Of a stretch of DNA of 64,000 nt, positions 21,711 through 32,396 are shown one piece after another. The notes under the pieces are model-generated. The model saw only the letters and a program-made list of their open reading frames with translations, ran no database searches and was not told where the DNA came from. The DNA comes from Berberis thunbergii (Eukaryota; Streptophyta; Magnoliopsida; Ranunculales; Berberidaceae), in NCBI GenBank assembly GCA_003290165.1, contig QNQO01000553.1:248001-312000 (forward strand), written 5' to 3'. The number at the start of each line of letters is the position of its first letter. Within the stretch, counting starts at the first letter, position 1. The translations under genes and the position numbers were made by a program.

Positions 21711-22446
21711 GAGTTTGGGACCCTTTATGATTGTTGGAGATCCCTAGATGTAGCTCTCACAACATGGCATCCAAGAGAAGGTGAATCATCAAAGCTAGGA
21801 ACCTCCACAAGATGTTCCAAAAAAGTCTGATGTAAAACACTTGGAAAGGTAGTTTAGGTGCAATGTGGTGAAGGAGGTGAATGTGAATTCTTGTTTCGTT
21901 TCTTGTAAAGTAGGGTTGAAAACCGAATCGACGATTTGATTTTTTACCTAAACCGTGAACTGAACCGACTTTGGTCGGTTTCAAAAATTTTGAATCGAAA
22001 CCGAATCGATTCTAATTTATGCAAACCAGAACCGAACCGACTAAAACCGAACAAAAATTGAAATAAAACCAAACTGATTGACTATTTCAAACATATTATA
22101 TTATTTTTATATAAACTATTTATTATATATATTCGGTCGGTTAGAATCACATAGAAATCGAAAATCGAACCGAACACTTCGGTTTTGTTTGGTTCGGTCT
22201 GTTTAATCGATTTGGTTGGTTTTTGTTCAACCCTATTGTAAAGTCATACCTTCATAGGTGAAATCATTAATGTTTTCTTTTTCTTCTTTCCCTTAAAAAA
22301 ATTCCAATTTTTCTCTGCATTTTGTCAAATATTCTCAACTTTTATTTTTGTGGTTGTTTTACAGAGATTAGTGTGTCTTATTTTTTAAAGAAGAATTGGG
22401 GATTTGTTGCTGGATTGTTGGAGGGGAAGAAAGAAGATAAGTCATG
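21711..22446 (+). repeat. Orphan duplicate of the Yippee-like gene's promoter/5'UTR
   Basis: The stretch matches 23119-23506 nearly base for base from gagtttggga through agatgtagctc, ccaagagaaggtgaatcat, cctccacaagatgttcc, ggaggtgaatgtgaattc, tttgtcraatattctcaac and gggatttgttgctggattg up to ggaggggaagaaag. The match stops at the Yippee start codon. Here the next bases are atggcgggaatc, unrelated to Yippee. The copy contains a 325-bp hAT MITE and a small insertion (agtgtgtcttattttttaaag) at the end of the leader intron. It may still drive a non-coding transcript. Confidence 0.85.
21911..22235 (+). mobile_element. hAT-type MITE of the CGGTT/AACCG family, copy 2, 325 bp
   Basis: The ends are TAGGGTTGAAAACCGAA and GGTTTTTGTTCAACCCTA, an inverted repeat. 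ttgtaaag lies on both sides (21903-21910 and 22236-22243). The duplicate region at 23119-23506 carries the same site without the element and with a single ttgtaaag (near 23310), so the insertion and its 8-bp duplication are proven internally. The centre is an AT-rich palindrome (tattatttttatataaac). It has no coding capacity. Confidence 0.92.
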
Positions 22447-23118
22447 GCGGGAATCACTCCCCTAAGGATACATCTCAATGAAGGAGGAAACCGTTATAAT
22501 AAATGTCCCCCTTCATTGCGTCATTCGAACTTAAGTCATGTGCATACTAAAATGCAGTCATTATATAAGGTAAAAGGAAAATGTATGAGAAAATGGATGT
22601 ATGATTATTCTATATCAACACTATGCAATTTTAACTGAATTTTGTCCTGATTAAGTTTTATCTCTTACAGATTTATTGACTTGAGCATCATAATACCTTT
22701 GGCCATCAAACAGATGGTCTTCGACAATCTAACATTTATTCTGCAAGACAAATTTCTAGGACATTAGATTTGGATGCATGAAGTTTCAATACTTGAGACA
22801 ATTGCAATAGAATTTTGGATTTTCTGCACAATGTTAAAGAAAATGGCTCTAGTGATCAACGAGTTTAGTTGATTTGTGGATCTCAACCATAGACTTTTAA
22901 ATTATGAATGTTTTGTGAAAACCTAATGTCCCCCGAAAAATGTGAGTTTTATAACATTCAATCTCCATCTTATTTGATACACTTCTACCATCCAAAAAAC
23001 CCACCGATTTTCATAATTAATATTCACCATTCAGAGCTTTCAATATTTTCGGGTTCACTGTTTTCAACAATGTACCCTTAGACAAAAAGAAGCCCAAAAG
23101 CCCAACCCAATCAACTAT
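22447..23118. other. Spacer between the orphan promoter copy and the Yippee promoter
   Basis: The sequence starts with an ATG frame of 64 codons (22444-22638) directly after the copied leader. It has no recognisable domain and looks fortuitous. The rest is AT-rich with no RNA gene or element ends seen. Confidence 0.4.
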
Positions 23119-23506
23119 GAGTTTGGGAGCCTTTATGATTGTTGGAGATCCCAAGATGTAGCTCACACAACGTGGCATCCAAGAGAAGGTGAATCATCAA
23201 ACCTAGGAACCTCCACAAGATGTTCCAAACAAGTACGCTGTAAAACACTTTGATAGGCAGTTTAGGTGCAAAGTTGTGAAGGAGGTGAATGTGAATTCTT
23301 GTTTTGGTTCTTGTAAAGTCACACCTTCACAGGTGAAATCATCAATGTTATGTTTTCTTCTTCTTCTACTTCTTCTTCTTCTTTCCCTTAAAAAATTGGA
23401 AATTTTTTCTCAGCATTTTGTCGAATATTCTCAACTTTTGCTTCTGTGGTTGTTTTACAGAGATTGGGGATTTGTTGCTGGATTGTTGGAGGGGAAGAAA
23501 GGAGAG
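23119..23506 (+). promoter_or_regulatory. Promoter and 5'UTR of the Yippee-like gene
   Basis: Upstream of the start codon, a leader intron fits well: donor cacag/gtgaaatc near 23333, a long pyrimidine tract (cttcttcttctacttcttc) and acceptor gttttacag at 23452-23460. The mature leader would then be attgggga...ggagag before ATG. No strong TATA box was found. The same block, including both putative splice sites, is duplicated at 21711-22446. Confidence 0.5.
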
Positions 23507-26500
23507 ATGGGAAGGCTGTTTTTGATTCATCTTGAAGGGAGGATCTATAGTTGCAAGCACTGCCAATCCCATCTTGCTTTGAGTGAAGACATCGTTTCCA
23601 AGGTGAAATCTCTCTCTCTCTTCTCTCACTGTTGTTTACTCACTGATTGTACTTTTCTTTGATCTCTCCTTTTTATGTGGAAAATGGGATTGTATTTGGA
23701 TTATGCATGGATGAATCAATTGTGGGGTTTCTTTGAATTGATGGAATTTTGTTATTCTGTTCTAATTGGAAGATTAGCTCCAAAAAGATGGGGGTTTGTT
23801 TCTTTTACTACTACATTTGTGGGTCTTATAAGATTTGCATGGATGGGTTAATTTGAATCTTCATCCATCATCATCAAAGCCCATTTCTGAGATTTTCGGG
23901 GTCGGCTTCATCCAATTAAGAAATTTTCAATTTAATGGTGGTGATGCAAGATGATGAGAGAACCCCTTGTGAGATTTTGTCGAATACTGATAATTTTGTC
24001 CTGATTTCTACATTTGTATGTTTCGTGTTGGAATTTTTTTTAATGATATGTGTATTGCTGGCGGAATTTGGGAGTTTCTTCCAATTGATGAAACTTTAAT
24101 GTTCTGCTGATGATTAGAAGATAAAGAAAGAACCCATTTGGATTTTTTTCATTTATTCTATGGTTTTGTTGTAGGTCTTCAGTTCATTAATGTGGTTTCC
24201 GGAAGCTGGCATTGGTATCTGGACTTGAAGAGTCTTAATTTGTAATATACTTTGTGATATCTGTTGTTCTTATTTCTTATCACAAAATACGTCTTTGGAG
24301 TTTTCTATGTGTAGGGTGTGTTGATTTTTTTCCCCATGGAAAACCCAAAAAAGTAGTGGAGATGAGATAGCAATTGGGAAAAGATTTTTTTCCATGATTT
24401 TGGGAGAAGATGTGTGGTGGAAGATCACAACTTCCATGCTCACTCCCTCCTTTCTCTCCTCTCGTCCTATGCCTCAACATGTTTACTATTTCCATAGAAA
24501 ACAAAATTCAAACACACTTAGTTTGTCATATTTTTCCTTTCTGAATATCTTGACTATTATACAAGACAATACAAGTACTTCAATGAAACATTAATAGATA
24601 TTGTTCATTAGTGTACTGAATAAACAATGAAATAGAAAGATTGCAATTTATTCATATCTATTATTGAATATTTATCAGCTTTCATAATGTGATGTATGTT
24701 TTTGTTGGTTTATCTGTTTAATTGTCACTTGTAAATTTTGTCTTTGATTGGTGGATTTATTTTTCACAATCAAATCCAAGAAGTGTGCTCTAGAGGATCT
24801 GAAACGTGGTGTTTGTAATCCCATTTTTTGTCAAGGTAGCCAAGTTCATTGCTAAGTAAAATAATTGAAAACTACCCTAAAGGAGTATGTTTGTATTATT
24901 TAATGCTTGCACAATGTTGTTTTCTCTCAGGTCATTACATTAGCCTGATCGAAAAGAGTTTCATTTTAACTGCAAAAGATTTCTAATGAAAATTAGAACA
25001 ATGTGCTGAATTTGGATAAACATACCAAGAATAAGAATAAACATAGACATGTACAACATCACATTTTATCATGAATAAGAGAAGGCACTTCTCTTTAAGA
25101 AGATTCTTTTCGAGGTGGAAATTTTCACAGGAGTCATCATTCCTTCCAATCTTGCTCATTCCTTCCAATCTTACTGGTTGTTTAGTTGCTTAACTCATAT
25201 TGCTTTTTGTGTTTTCAATACACATTTGTCATTTTCATGGAGAAGCCTCGGTTGTTTTAAAACATGTCTTGTACCCATCAGATCAGATTGTGAAACAAAG
25301 ACACTCGTTTGTGGTATTTGTAACCACGTGTAGTAGATGGAATCATGGTCTGGTGAATTTGTGGTGGTGACATGATGGTGTTTTTAGTTGTGCCAGTAAT
25401 GCTGGTGGAGATGGTGGTTAAAGGCAATATGTTGATCATGATAAACATCATGAAAGGAAATAATGGTGGTGTGCATTCGCCATAAGATTATAAATTTAGA
25501 TGGTGTTAAATAGTGAAAATTGTTGAAGGTGGGTGGTGGTGTTGATACTTGCTACAATGATCTGGTAATTTTAATGGTGGTATAGTGGCAATTGTTAAGG
25601 AGGTTGTAAGTTTTCTATTTATGGATGTGACATTGATACTCACATATTTGATGGTGGTGGCATGGAATGTGTTGAAGTTGTTGGTTGGTAGAGGAGGACA
25701 AGGTGGCCCTAGGTTTAGATTTTTAGTGGCAATGGAGATCTTAGGCATGCTAGATATATGATATTGTGTTGGTTTTCGTAATGGATGTGGTTGTTGGAGT
25801 GTTCCAGTCTTTTGACCATCACATGATTCAAGTAACAAGTCAGTACGCGCCTTTAACCAATTTCGGCCCATTTGCATTTGATGCAAGCACCAAAAACGAA
25901 ATGAACCCATATAATGTGATAGTATCTCCTAAAATTTGCTTTGACATTCCATCTTGCTGTCAATTTCAGCCCACCAGGTCTACAAAACAAAAGGGGAAAA
26001 GTTTCATGCCACTGAGTCCATCTTGTTATTATAACTGTGTAAGAATATTTTCCAAAGCAAAAGTTGCGCAATTTGAGAACTGCAGTAAACTGAGAAGCGA
26101 GGTGTAGCGTTTGTATGCATCACTCATGTGTGTTCCAGAACATTTGTTTTCCTATTTTTGTTTCTTAAATGAATATGGTTTGCTTGACACTCGTTTTTGT
26201 CGATTGTCTCAGCACTGAAGTTGTATGAATCTCTCAGTAGTTGTAGCTCAGTTATGGCATTCCAACTAACTGTGGATGCAACATATCCTTACAGCATTCA
26301 TAGTTATGATTTTACAATTCAACATGCAGCCTGAATTTCAACATCCTGGTTTATAAAGTGAAGTTATGTGTGCCATTCTCTATGATTGCTTTAAGAAAAG
26401 TACACACTTCCAAAAATGGAAAATCTCCGTTCAGACATATGTCAAGATGATGAATTGCCACAGTGCTTGCAGTCTTTGCTGTTTCATGTGAGGTTATGGT

Positions 26501-28748
26501 CTTTTTTGTAGATTTTGAGGCGGGGAATTGTCGGATGGGAAATTGGGGATCGGAGTGATGGATCATAGTGTGATTTAGAGGACACGGAGGGGAGTTGTTT
26601 GTTAAAAAATATTAGCAAAAAAAATGCTAATCTTTTTCTGTTTTATGTGAGGTTGGGGTTTTTGTAGCACTTACTTTTTCTTATTTGTATCCCTATTTGT
26701 AGGTTTGTTTTGGTTTCTTGCAGTTCTCCTTGTGGAGCTGAAATTAGGGGGCCTTTTCTAATTTGAGACTATAAACAAATTTTCAGTTTTTCACCTAATC
26801 TCCAATAAGACACTGCAGTAAGAAGATTAGTCCTAAAATGAATTGCAAATATTCGAACCGATGCCACGTTGTTAATTGATCATTTTAAAATGCAGAAAAG
26901 AGGATTATTCTAGGCCAAAAATAGAATGGTTCATATAAAGTGGTTGTTTTTGCCTTATTAACTTCCTTTTAGCCAATGGTGTCATGGCCCAGTGGTTAGG
27001 GCTGTGTTGGTTTGTCCCCCACGTCCTAGCTTTGAATCCCACCTGCGGCATGGTTACTTTCTAATGGGTGTTGACCTATAGGTCGCCCAGTTAATAGGTT
27101 ATGGGATCCTTAAAAAGCCAGCTCGCCTTTTTCCAAAAAAAAAAAACTTTTAGTGGATAATGAAGCTAGTGACAAAACTCTTAGTCTATCCTATAGTCTA
27201 ACATAATGTTGTATGATATTGTGTCTACAGAAATTTTAAATGGCGAGGAAACGAGCGAGGGGTGGGAGGGGGACCAGTCACCCCTCGGGATGCGCGTGCA
27301 AAAAATGACGGCACACATCTCGAGGGGTGAACGGTCCCCTCCCTCCACCTCCCTCCCCTCGCTGTTTTCCTCGCACGTTTCCTCGCCATGTAGAATCACT
27401 CTTGTGTCTAATTTACAGGGTCTAAAAGCTTTTAGGGAAATGACATATTTTATATTGGGATCTAAAAGAACATGATGTTTTTTTCTTGGCATGCACGTTA
27501 TTTATTTATTTTTATTTTTATTTCTTCTTCTGTTGAGTAAGCCTTCATTAGCCTTGTCCTGAGATTTTCTTTCGCATTAAAACCTAATAGCTTTGCTGTT
27601 TCTCGTTTTCAGTGTCTAATGGCAAACATTCTGACTCAATGTTTTGTGCCATGTTCTTTATTCAGTCTTTCCATTGCAGGCATGGGAAGGCTTATCTTTT
27701 CAGTAAAGTGTAAGTCTCTTCATTTTTGTTTCAGAATACAAAACCATTGCAGAATCTTGATCACATGGTTACACTTTATTATCTTGTGGAAATAATGCTA
27801 TTGACCTTTCCCGACAAACAAAAATGAAAAATGTATATGTTGGATTATTATTATCAAGGCAGAATGAATACAATCGTATATCTGCACCAGTAACTTGATA
27901 TGGTGAGGATCGAAACTAGCATCTTACATCCCTTGGTGATTACTTTGAAAGCTAATTTCTAAAATCAGACTGTAAGATGCTAGTGAGCTGTTACATTAAC
28001 CAGGGAGCTTGTGTAAAAGCATCCAACTTGAGCTAGTAACGCTCTTTGTCACATTCCACATCCCCATTGAAACTGAACTCCACGAAATGAGAAATGCCAA
28101 ACAATGCTTCAAATTTACTATAGTTCCATAGTATAATGGTGTATTTCAAGATGACTTTAGAAGTTTGTTTTTCTTCTTAAGCCGTGTTTAGCTGCGAGGG
28201 TAATTTTCATGAAAATTCCTAAATGCCCGCTTGATTGTGCATTTTGGAGATTCAGATTGATATATACTTTTTCCGCTTGATTGTGCATTTGGAGATTCAG
28301 TTGTACTTTTTTTCTTCGCTCAATGCTCAGTGTGAATGTTACACTTGGAGTTAAAGAAGAGCGGATGATGATGACAGGCATGCACACTGTTTCTGACATA
28401 TTCTGTGTCGGATGTGGCTCGATTGTAGGATGGAAATATGTAAGAATCCAGAAGCTGGGCTTTTAAAACTTTGATCTGCATGTGATATGTAATTGGTTAG
28501 TGACAAGCGATGGTTTTCTTACAGGAATCTGCTCATGAGAAAGGTCAGAAGTACAAAGAAGGCAAGTTCATTTTGGAGAGGTCAGATCATTAATATTTTA
28601 GTTACTGAATTGGCTTATATTCCACCGTAGTGTTTCAATTGAGATTTTTCTTCATTCGAGCAGGTTTAAAGTGTCGGGTCCTGATGGGAGCCACTACTGG
28701 ATCAACCATGAAGCTCAGGTTGGTGGCAGTGATGCAGATGAGGCCTGA
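23507..28748 (+). CDS. Yippee-like zinc-binding protein, 129 aa, five exons
   Basis: Exons: 23507-23602, 27666-27709, 28331-28439, 28525-28580, 28664-28748, with GT-AG junctions throughout. The sum is 390 nt, which is 129 codons plus TGA. The protein opens [19 protein letters not shown] and contains [42 protein letters not shown] and [12 protein letters not shown]. Zinc ligands are Cys16/Cys19 and Cys72/Cys75. The spacing CX2C-X52-CX2C is exactly the Yippee consensus, and the GWKYE motif follows. Length and order are those of plant Yippee-like proteins (about 120-130 aa), conserved small proteins with the cereblon/MIS18-type fold whose molecular role in plants is little known. Intron 1 is 4.06 kb and holds a SINE and a Mutator-like MITE. 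The gene looks intact. Confidence 0.93.
26973..27146 (+). mobile_element. tRNA-derived SINE, 174 bp, in intron 1 of the Yippee-like gene
   Basis: The head has Pol III promoter boxes: A box tggcccagtggttaggg and B box agctttgaatccc. The body ends rccrgctygcctttttcc followed by an A12 tail. cttttag flanks it at 26966-26972 and 27147-27153. The body blocks gacctataggtcgc and aggttatgggatcc reappear in diverged form in the SINE at 63191-63394 (gacccgtaggtcgc, aggttacggatcc), so both belong to one family. Confidence 0.8.
27228..27401. mobile_element. GC-rich Mutator-like foldback MITE, 174 bp, 9-bp TSD
   Basis: The complement of the right end, gagtgattctacatggcgagg, pairs with the left end cagaaattttaaatggcgagg. 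The arms go on through gaaacgagcgagggg against gaaacgtgcgaggaaaac and the ggtgggaggggga / tccctccacctcc blocks, making nearly the whole element a hairpin. ttgtgtcta flanks it at 27219-27227 and 27402-27410 (perfect 9 bp). It lies in intron 1 of the Yippee-like gene. Relatives lie at 32228, 50797 and 59156. Confidence 0.8.
28227..28312 (+). repeat. Two tandem copies of a 46-bp unit just before exon 3 of the Yippee-like gene
   Basis: ccgcttgattgtgcattt is found at 28227 and 28273, each followed by ggagattcag and a tatatacttttt / tgtactttttttc tail. The second copy supplies the pyrimidine tract that precedes the acceptor at 28330. The duplication therefore may have doubled the branch-site/polypyrimidine region. 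Confidence 0.8.
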
Positions 28749-29284
28749 TTAATCATCAAACCAGGTGTACCTCAACTGTAAATAGTTTAGACTGGATTCT
28801 TGAACATTTGGTGAATTCTCATTGCAGTGGCTAGCTGCCCTGATAACATGACTTATTCAATTTCATTCCATATCCACCATGTTGAACCCAAATTGCGTAT
28901 GACTATGTTTTACTATTTGGATCATGGGTTTACATCAAGAGCCTCAGAATCTCTATCAGATGGAACTAGAATGCAATATTATCCATTAAGGCTGTTGTTG
29001 TTGTGAAGGAAAAGGGTGAACTAATCTATACAAATAGATGTACTTGGACTCTGTATTCTTAGACCTGCTTGTCTCTGAGTATCATTTTTGCATAGCTTTC
29101 TTGAACCATCGTAGCTTGGCTTTGACGGCACGTTATACTTGAACCTCAAAATTCTTTATATAATTGCATAAACTTACCAATAAAGCATTCATCGTCAGAT
29201 AAATGAAACCTTGAAACGAAATCCTAGCTCACTTATTCATGAACATGTGACCATAACAAAATTGCATTCTACCCTTATTTTTTG

Positions 29285-29577
29285 AACTTCTTCCAGCTGC
29301 ATGAAGTTGAAGCAATCAGTGACTCTGGGTCTCCTCCCATATTTGTTTCCCATCTTGAACCAGCTTTTCGTCTTTCTGTTCTGCGTCTGTATTCTTCTTG
29401 TGGAGGAACTTTAGCAGTCAATGGTGCTTCATGTATATTCTACCTTTCTGCTTTTTTAAGTTCTTCATCTAATTTCTCATGTGTTTCAAGAAAATTTACC
29501 CGCTCTTTGTCATAGTAGTCTCTTGGATAGGCTTTGCTAATTGAGTTCATGTTACCTTCCGTGAAATCTCTCAAAGC
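29285..29577 (-). pseudogene. Fragment of an unrecognised charged, coiled-coil protein gene
   Basis: One minus-strand frame reads SISKAYPRDYYDKERVNFLE, then HEKLDEELKKAER, a stop (TAG), then EAPLTAKVPPQEEYRRRTER and RKAGSRWETNMGGDPESL before a second stop. The composition (Glu/Lys/Arg-rich, heptad-like) and good codon flow on both sides of the TAG suggest a real protein origin. It could also be an exon ending at the aaag/gtagaa donor-like site. I do not recognise the family. It lies 0.5-0.8 kb downstream of the Yippee gene on the other strand. Confidence 0.35.
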
Positions 29578-30004
29578 AGTCTTTTTTTTTGGTACTGAAT
29601 TAATAAAGAGAAGGGCATGAGCAAATTTTGGTTCAAAAGGGTTTGTAAGAAGAAGAAAAATCCCTATTTATTTACTCTTCAACATCCATACTAGGTGCTC
29701 TCAACTGTCTTTGTTCATACTTATGCAAAAATCCTAAAAACAGTGGAAGGTTGGAAACAAAATTAAAGATGGCCACCTTATGGCCTAGTGAATTAATGTC
29801 CTTTTGTCACAGACCATACACCTTACCCCAGAGATTGTGAAGGATGCAACGTTTAGGTTTGGAGTATTGTTATGAAACATCATTTGATTTGATGCTTCAA
29901 TTTGTCCATGGATCCATTGAATCAACCAAAACTGAGATCGAGATTTTTCAGAAATTAAAATGAGATGGTTCCGAGTTTTTCTAGAGAGCCAGGTAGGCTA
30001 GGCC

Positions 30005-30163
30005 CAACACCATCCATCTCGAGGATGATGGATGGTGTTGTGTCTGGCCGGACTCTTTAGAAAAGTTGGTTCCACAAGGAGGGATTCCACCAGCACATGA
30101 AATGCACGCACCCTGAATTAGCCAGAAATGAAACAGAGCACCTTTGGGGTTTTCAACTCCTCT

Positions 30164-30202
<39 letters not shown>
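30005..30202. repeat. Small perfect hairpin and poly-T run
   Basis: caacaccatccatc (30005-30018) is followed after 8 bases by its exact complement gatggatggtgttg (30027-30040). At 30166-30202 there is a run of 37 T. A poly-T on this strand could be the A-tail of something inserted on the minus strand with its body above 30203, but no SINE or LINE body was recognised there. Confidence 0.6.
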
Positions 30203-30208
<6 letters not shown>

Positions 30209-31159
30209 CCATACGTTTTTCATTGTTCAGAATTTGGATATCTTATATACCTGAATTAGTAACTAAAATGAATTTTATAATTGACGGATAACTACTTCCC
30301 AGTTAGATTTGTTGAAATTGTGCTCTCTTTGAAATCACTCTCACTCATAATATGTAATCTCTTTTTTTAATTGGTTAATTTATTTATTAAGCGTTATGCA
30401 TATATATTAACTTGAATTAAGATTACATAAAAGTTGGCCTGCAATGGAAGCAAAGTTGTGAGCTTTGCCGTTCAAAAATGTATGAAGCTTCCAATTGTTT
30501 GAAAAACGAAATAAAAATCATGGTTGTAATTGGACAAAGATAAATTACACCAGGTTATATTAAAAAAAGAAGAAGTTTCGGAGCTGAATTTAGTCATTTT
30601 GTTGAAACTATAATGAATTTTTTTCATTTTTTATTTTTTAAATTTTTTTAAGGGAAATTGAAATTTAAATACTAGCATGATAAATGTTCATCCGTTCATC
30701 TTTCACACCGGTGATAAATGTTTTATTTCGGGCAAAAGAAATTATTGATATTAGTATAAAAGAAATGGTGATTTTTTACTTATTCCTTGAGTAATTTTTA
30801 GAAACAAGAAAAAAATAATATCCTTGAGAATAATTTAATAATATGGCAATCAAGTTGAGTTCCAACTTTTCCTATAAGCTTTTTCCGAAAAATGGGTTCC
30901 CAATTTTAATTATCTTAGAGCCAAGTTAAAAGTAAATCAACATCTAGATTCCACGCCAAGTCTATAACTGAGCTAGTACCCTATCATTGTTAAATTAGCT
31001 TAGAGTACATGTTTTATTTTTACTTGTTTAGAGTGTTAAAATGTTTTCATCACATTATTGAGAATGTTGATGTTTATCTTGACAAACACTTTTGTTCCTT
31101 AATCTTTGCAACGATGTATCCGACCCTGGTGTTGCCTAACATCTATTAAATTGTACTAT

Positions 31160-31243
31160 TCTCATTTCGATTTAGAGTGGAATGAGATCATGATGACGAT
31201 TTTCAATCTCGTCCATCCCGTCTTGTCCCGAAATTAGGTTAGT
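31160..31243. mobile_element. Relic of the GGGACGGG-type hAT subterminal region
   Basis: The blocks gatttagagtggaatgagat, gattttcaatctcgtcc and cccgtcttgtcccg follow the order of 20420-20475 in the gene-capturing element (gatctagaatgggatga, gattttcaatcccgcc, cgtcccgtccc). No terminal repeat or duplication remains. Confidence 0.5.
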
Positions 31244-32227
31244 ATGTTACTCTCAAATCATTAGTTTTTGTTCAATAAAAAATTTATGTATTCTACTAAT
31301 TGTGTTTGGTCGTAACTATATCAATTAACATATTCAAATATTATTGCATGCTACTAATTTAATGACATGACATATAAACATGGGGAATTAGGTGTTGAAA
31401 CTTGAAATAGAAAAAAATTGCATTGCAACTAAAAATTTCAATCAACAACAACACAATACTTGTATATGAAATTAATTAAAAATATGCATAACGACATTGT
31501 TTATGTATTTAACTGAAATTGCATTTATCAATTAATACAACAAATTAAAACAGTATTTCAAAGATAAACTTAGTTTTAATAAACTCTGCCATTAATGTAT
31601 GCCAAACATTACTATATTTTTCACAGTTAAAATATCAATGAGCACAATATAGATTTTTTATTTTTACTGGTAAAGGTGATAATAAGAATAATTAGACACA
31701 ATAAAGTTAGTAGCCCTTCTAAGTTCATGACAATTTAAGAAGCTTGATTTTTAGTCTGTCATTAATATATTTTTGAGTGACGAGTGACTCATGTTCCAAT
31801 AACCGAATGATCTTGAATCGGTATTCGATCTAACTAGGACGATATTTTATACTTCCCATTTCAATCCCTGATATGTATTATGAGGTTTTGTCCACTTATG
31901 CTCAAGTACCCAATAGCACACACTCACATCAGACTCTTTTCCTGATCCAGTTAGTTTAAATAACGAAAGTGATGCTCTAACTTTATAAAATAGGCAAAAC
32001 TACAACAACAAAATAACATTTCCATCTCAATCCTTTTACACCGCTATCACGTTCATCTTATTTTTTTCAAATAAGTAGAGTCTACTCTGTCCAACAACCA
32101 TACCAAGCAAACAATGTAATGCAATTGCTCTAATCAAATCCATTTTGATGGTTCCAAATTCACTTATTTTCATTAGAAAAAAAAGTTCATTTCAGCAAGT
32201 CAAAGGAAGACAAGTAATAACTTTACA

Positions 32228-32396
32228 CTTTTTCTAAATGTCGAGGAAACGTGCGTGGAAATGGGCGAGGGAGGGGGTGTGACCCTTCATCCCCTTGCCC
32301 ATTTCCTCACGCGTTCAATCTCAAAGAGGTGAGTGGTAACACTCCCCTCCCTCACCCATTTCCTCATGCGTTCCCTCGACGCGTAAAAGGGCTCAG
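32228..32396. mobile_element. GC-rich foldback MITE, 169 bp
   Basis: The left arm tttctaaatgtcgaggaaacg pairs with the complement of the right arm (cgcgtcgagggaacg), and cccatttcctcacgcgtt sequences recur inside in both senses. Flanks aactttaca (32219-32227) and aactttaag (32397-32405) match at 7 of 9 positions. It has the same family ends as the elements at 27228 and 59156. Confidence 0.65.

Noticed and set aside
25330..25910. Gly/His/Pro-like open frames in ggtggtg-rich sequence in intron 1 of the Yippee-like gene
   Set aside because: Low-complexity gtggtg repeats explain the open frames; no domain and no conserved splice structure.
29981..30223. Minus-strand frame starting with a Lys run
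   Set aside because: The Lys run is the 37-base T homopolymer; the rest has no recognisable domain.
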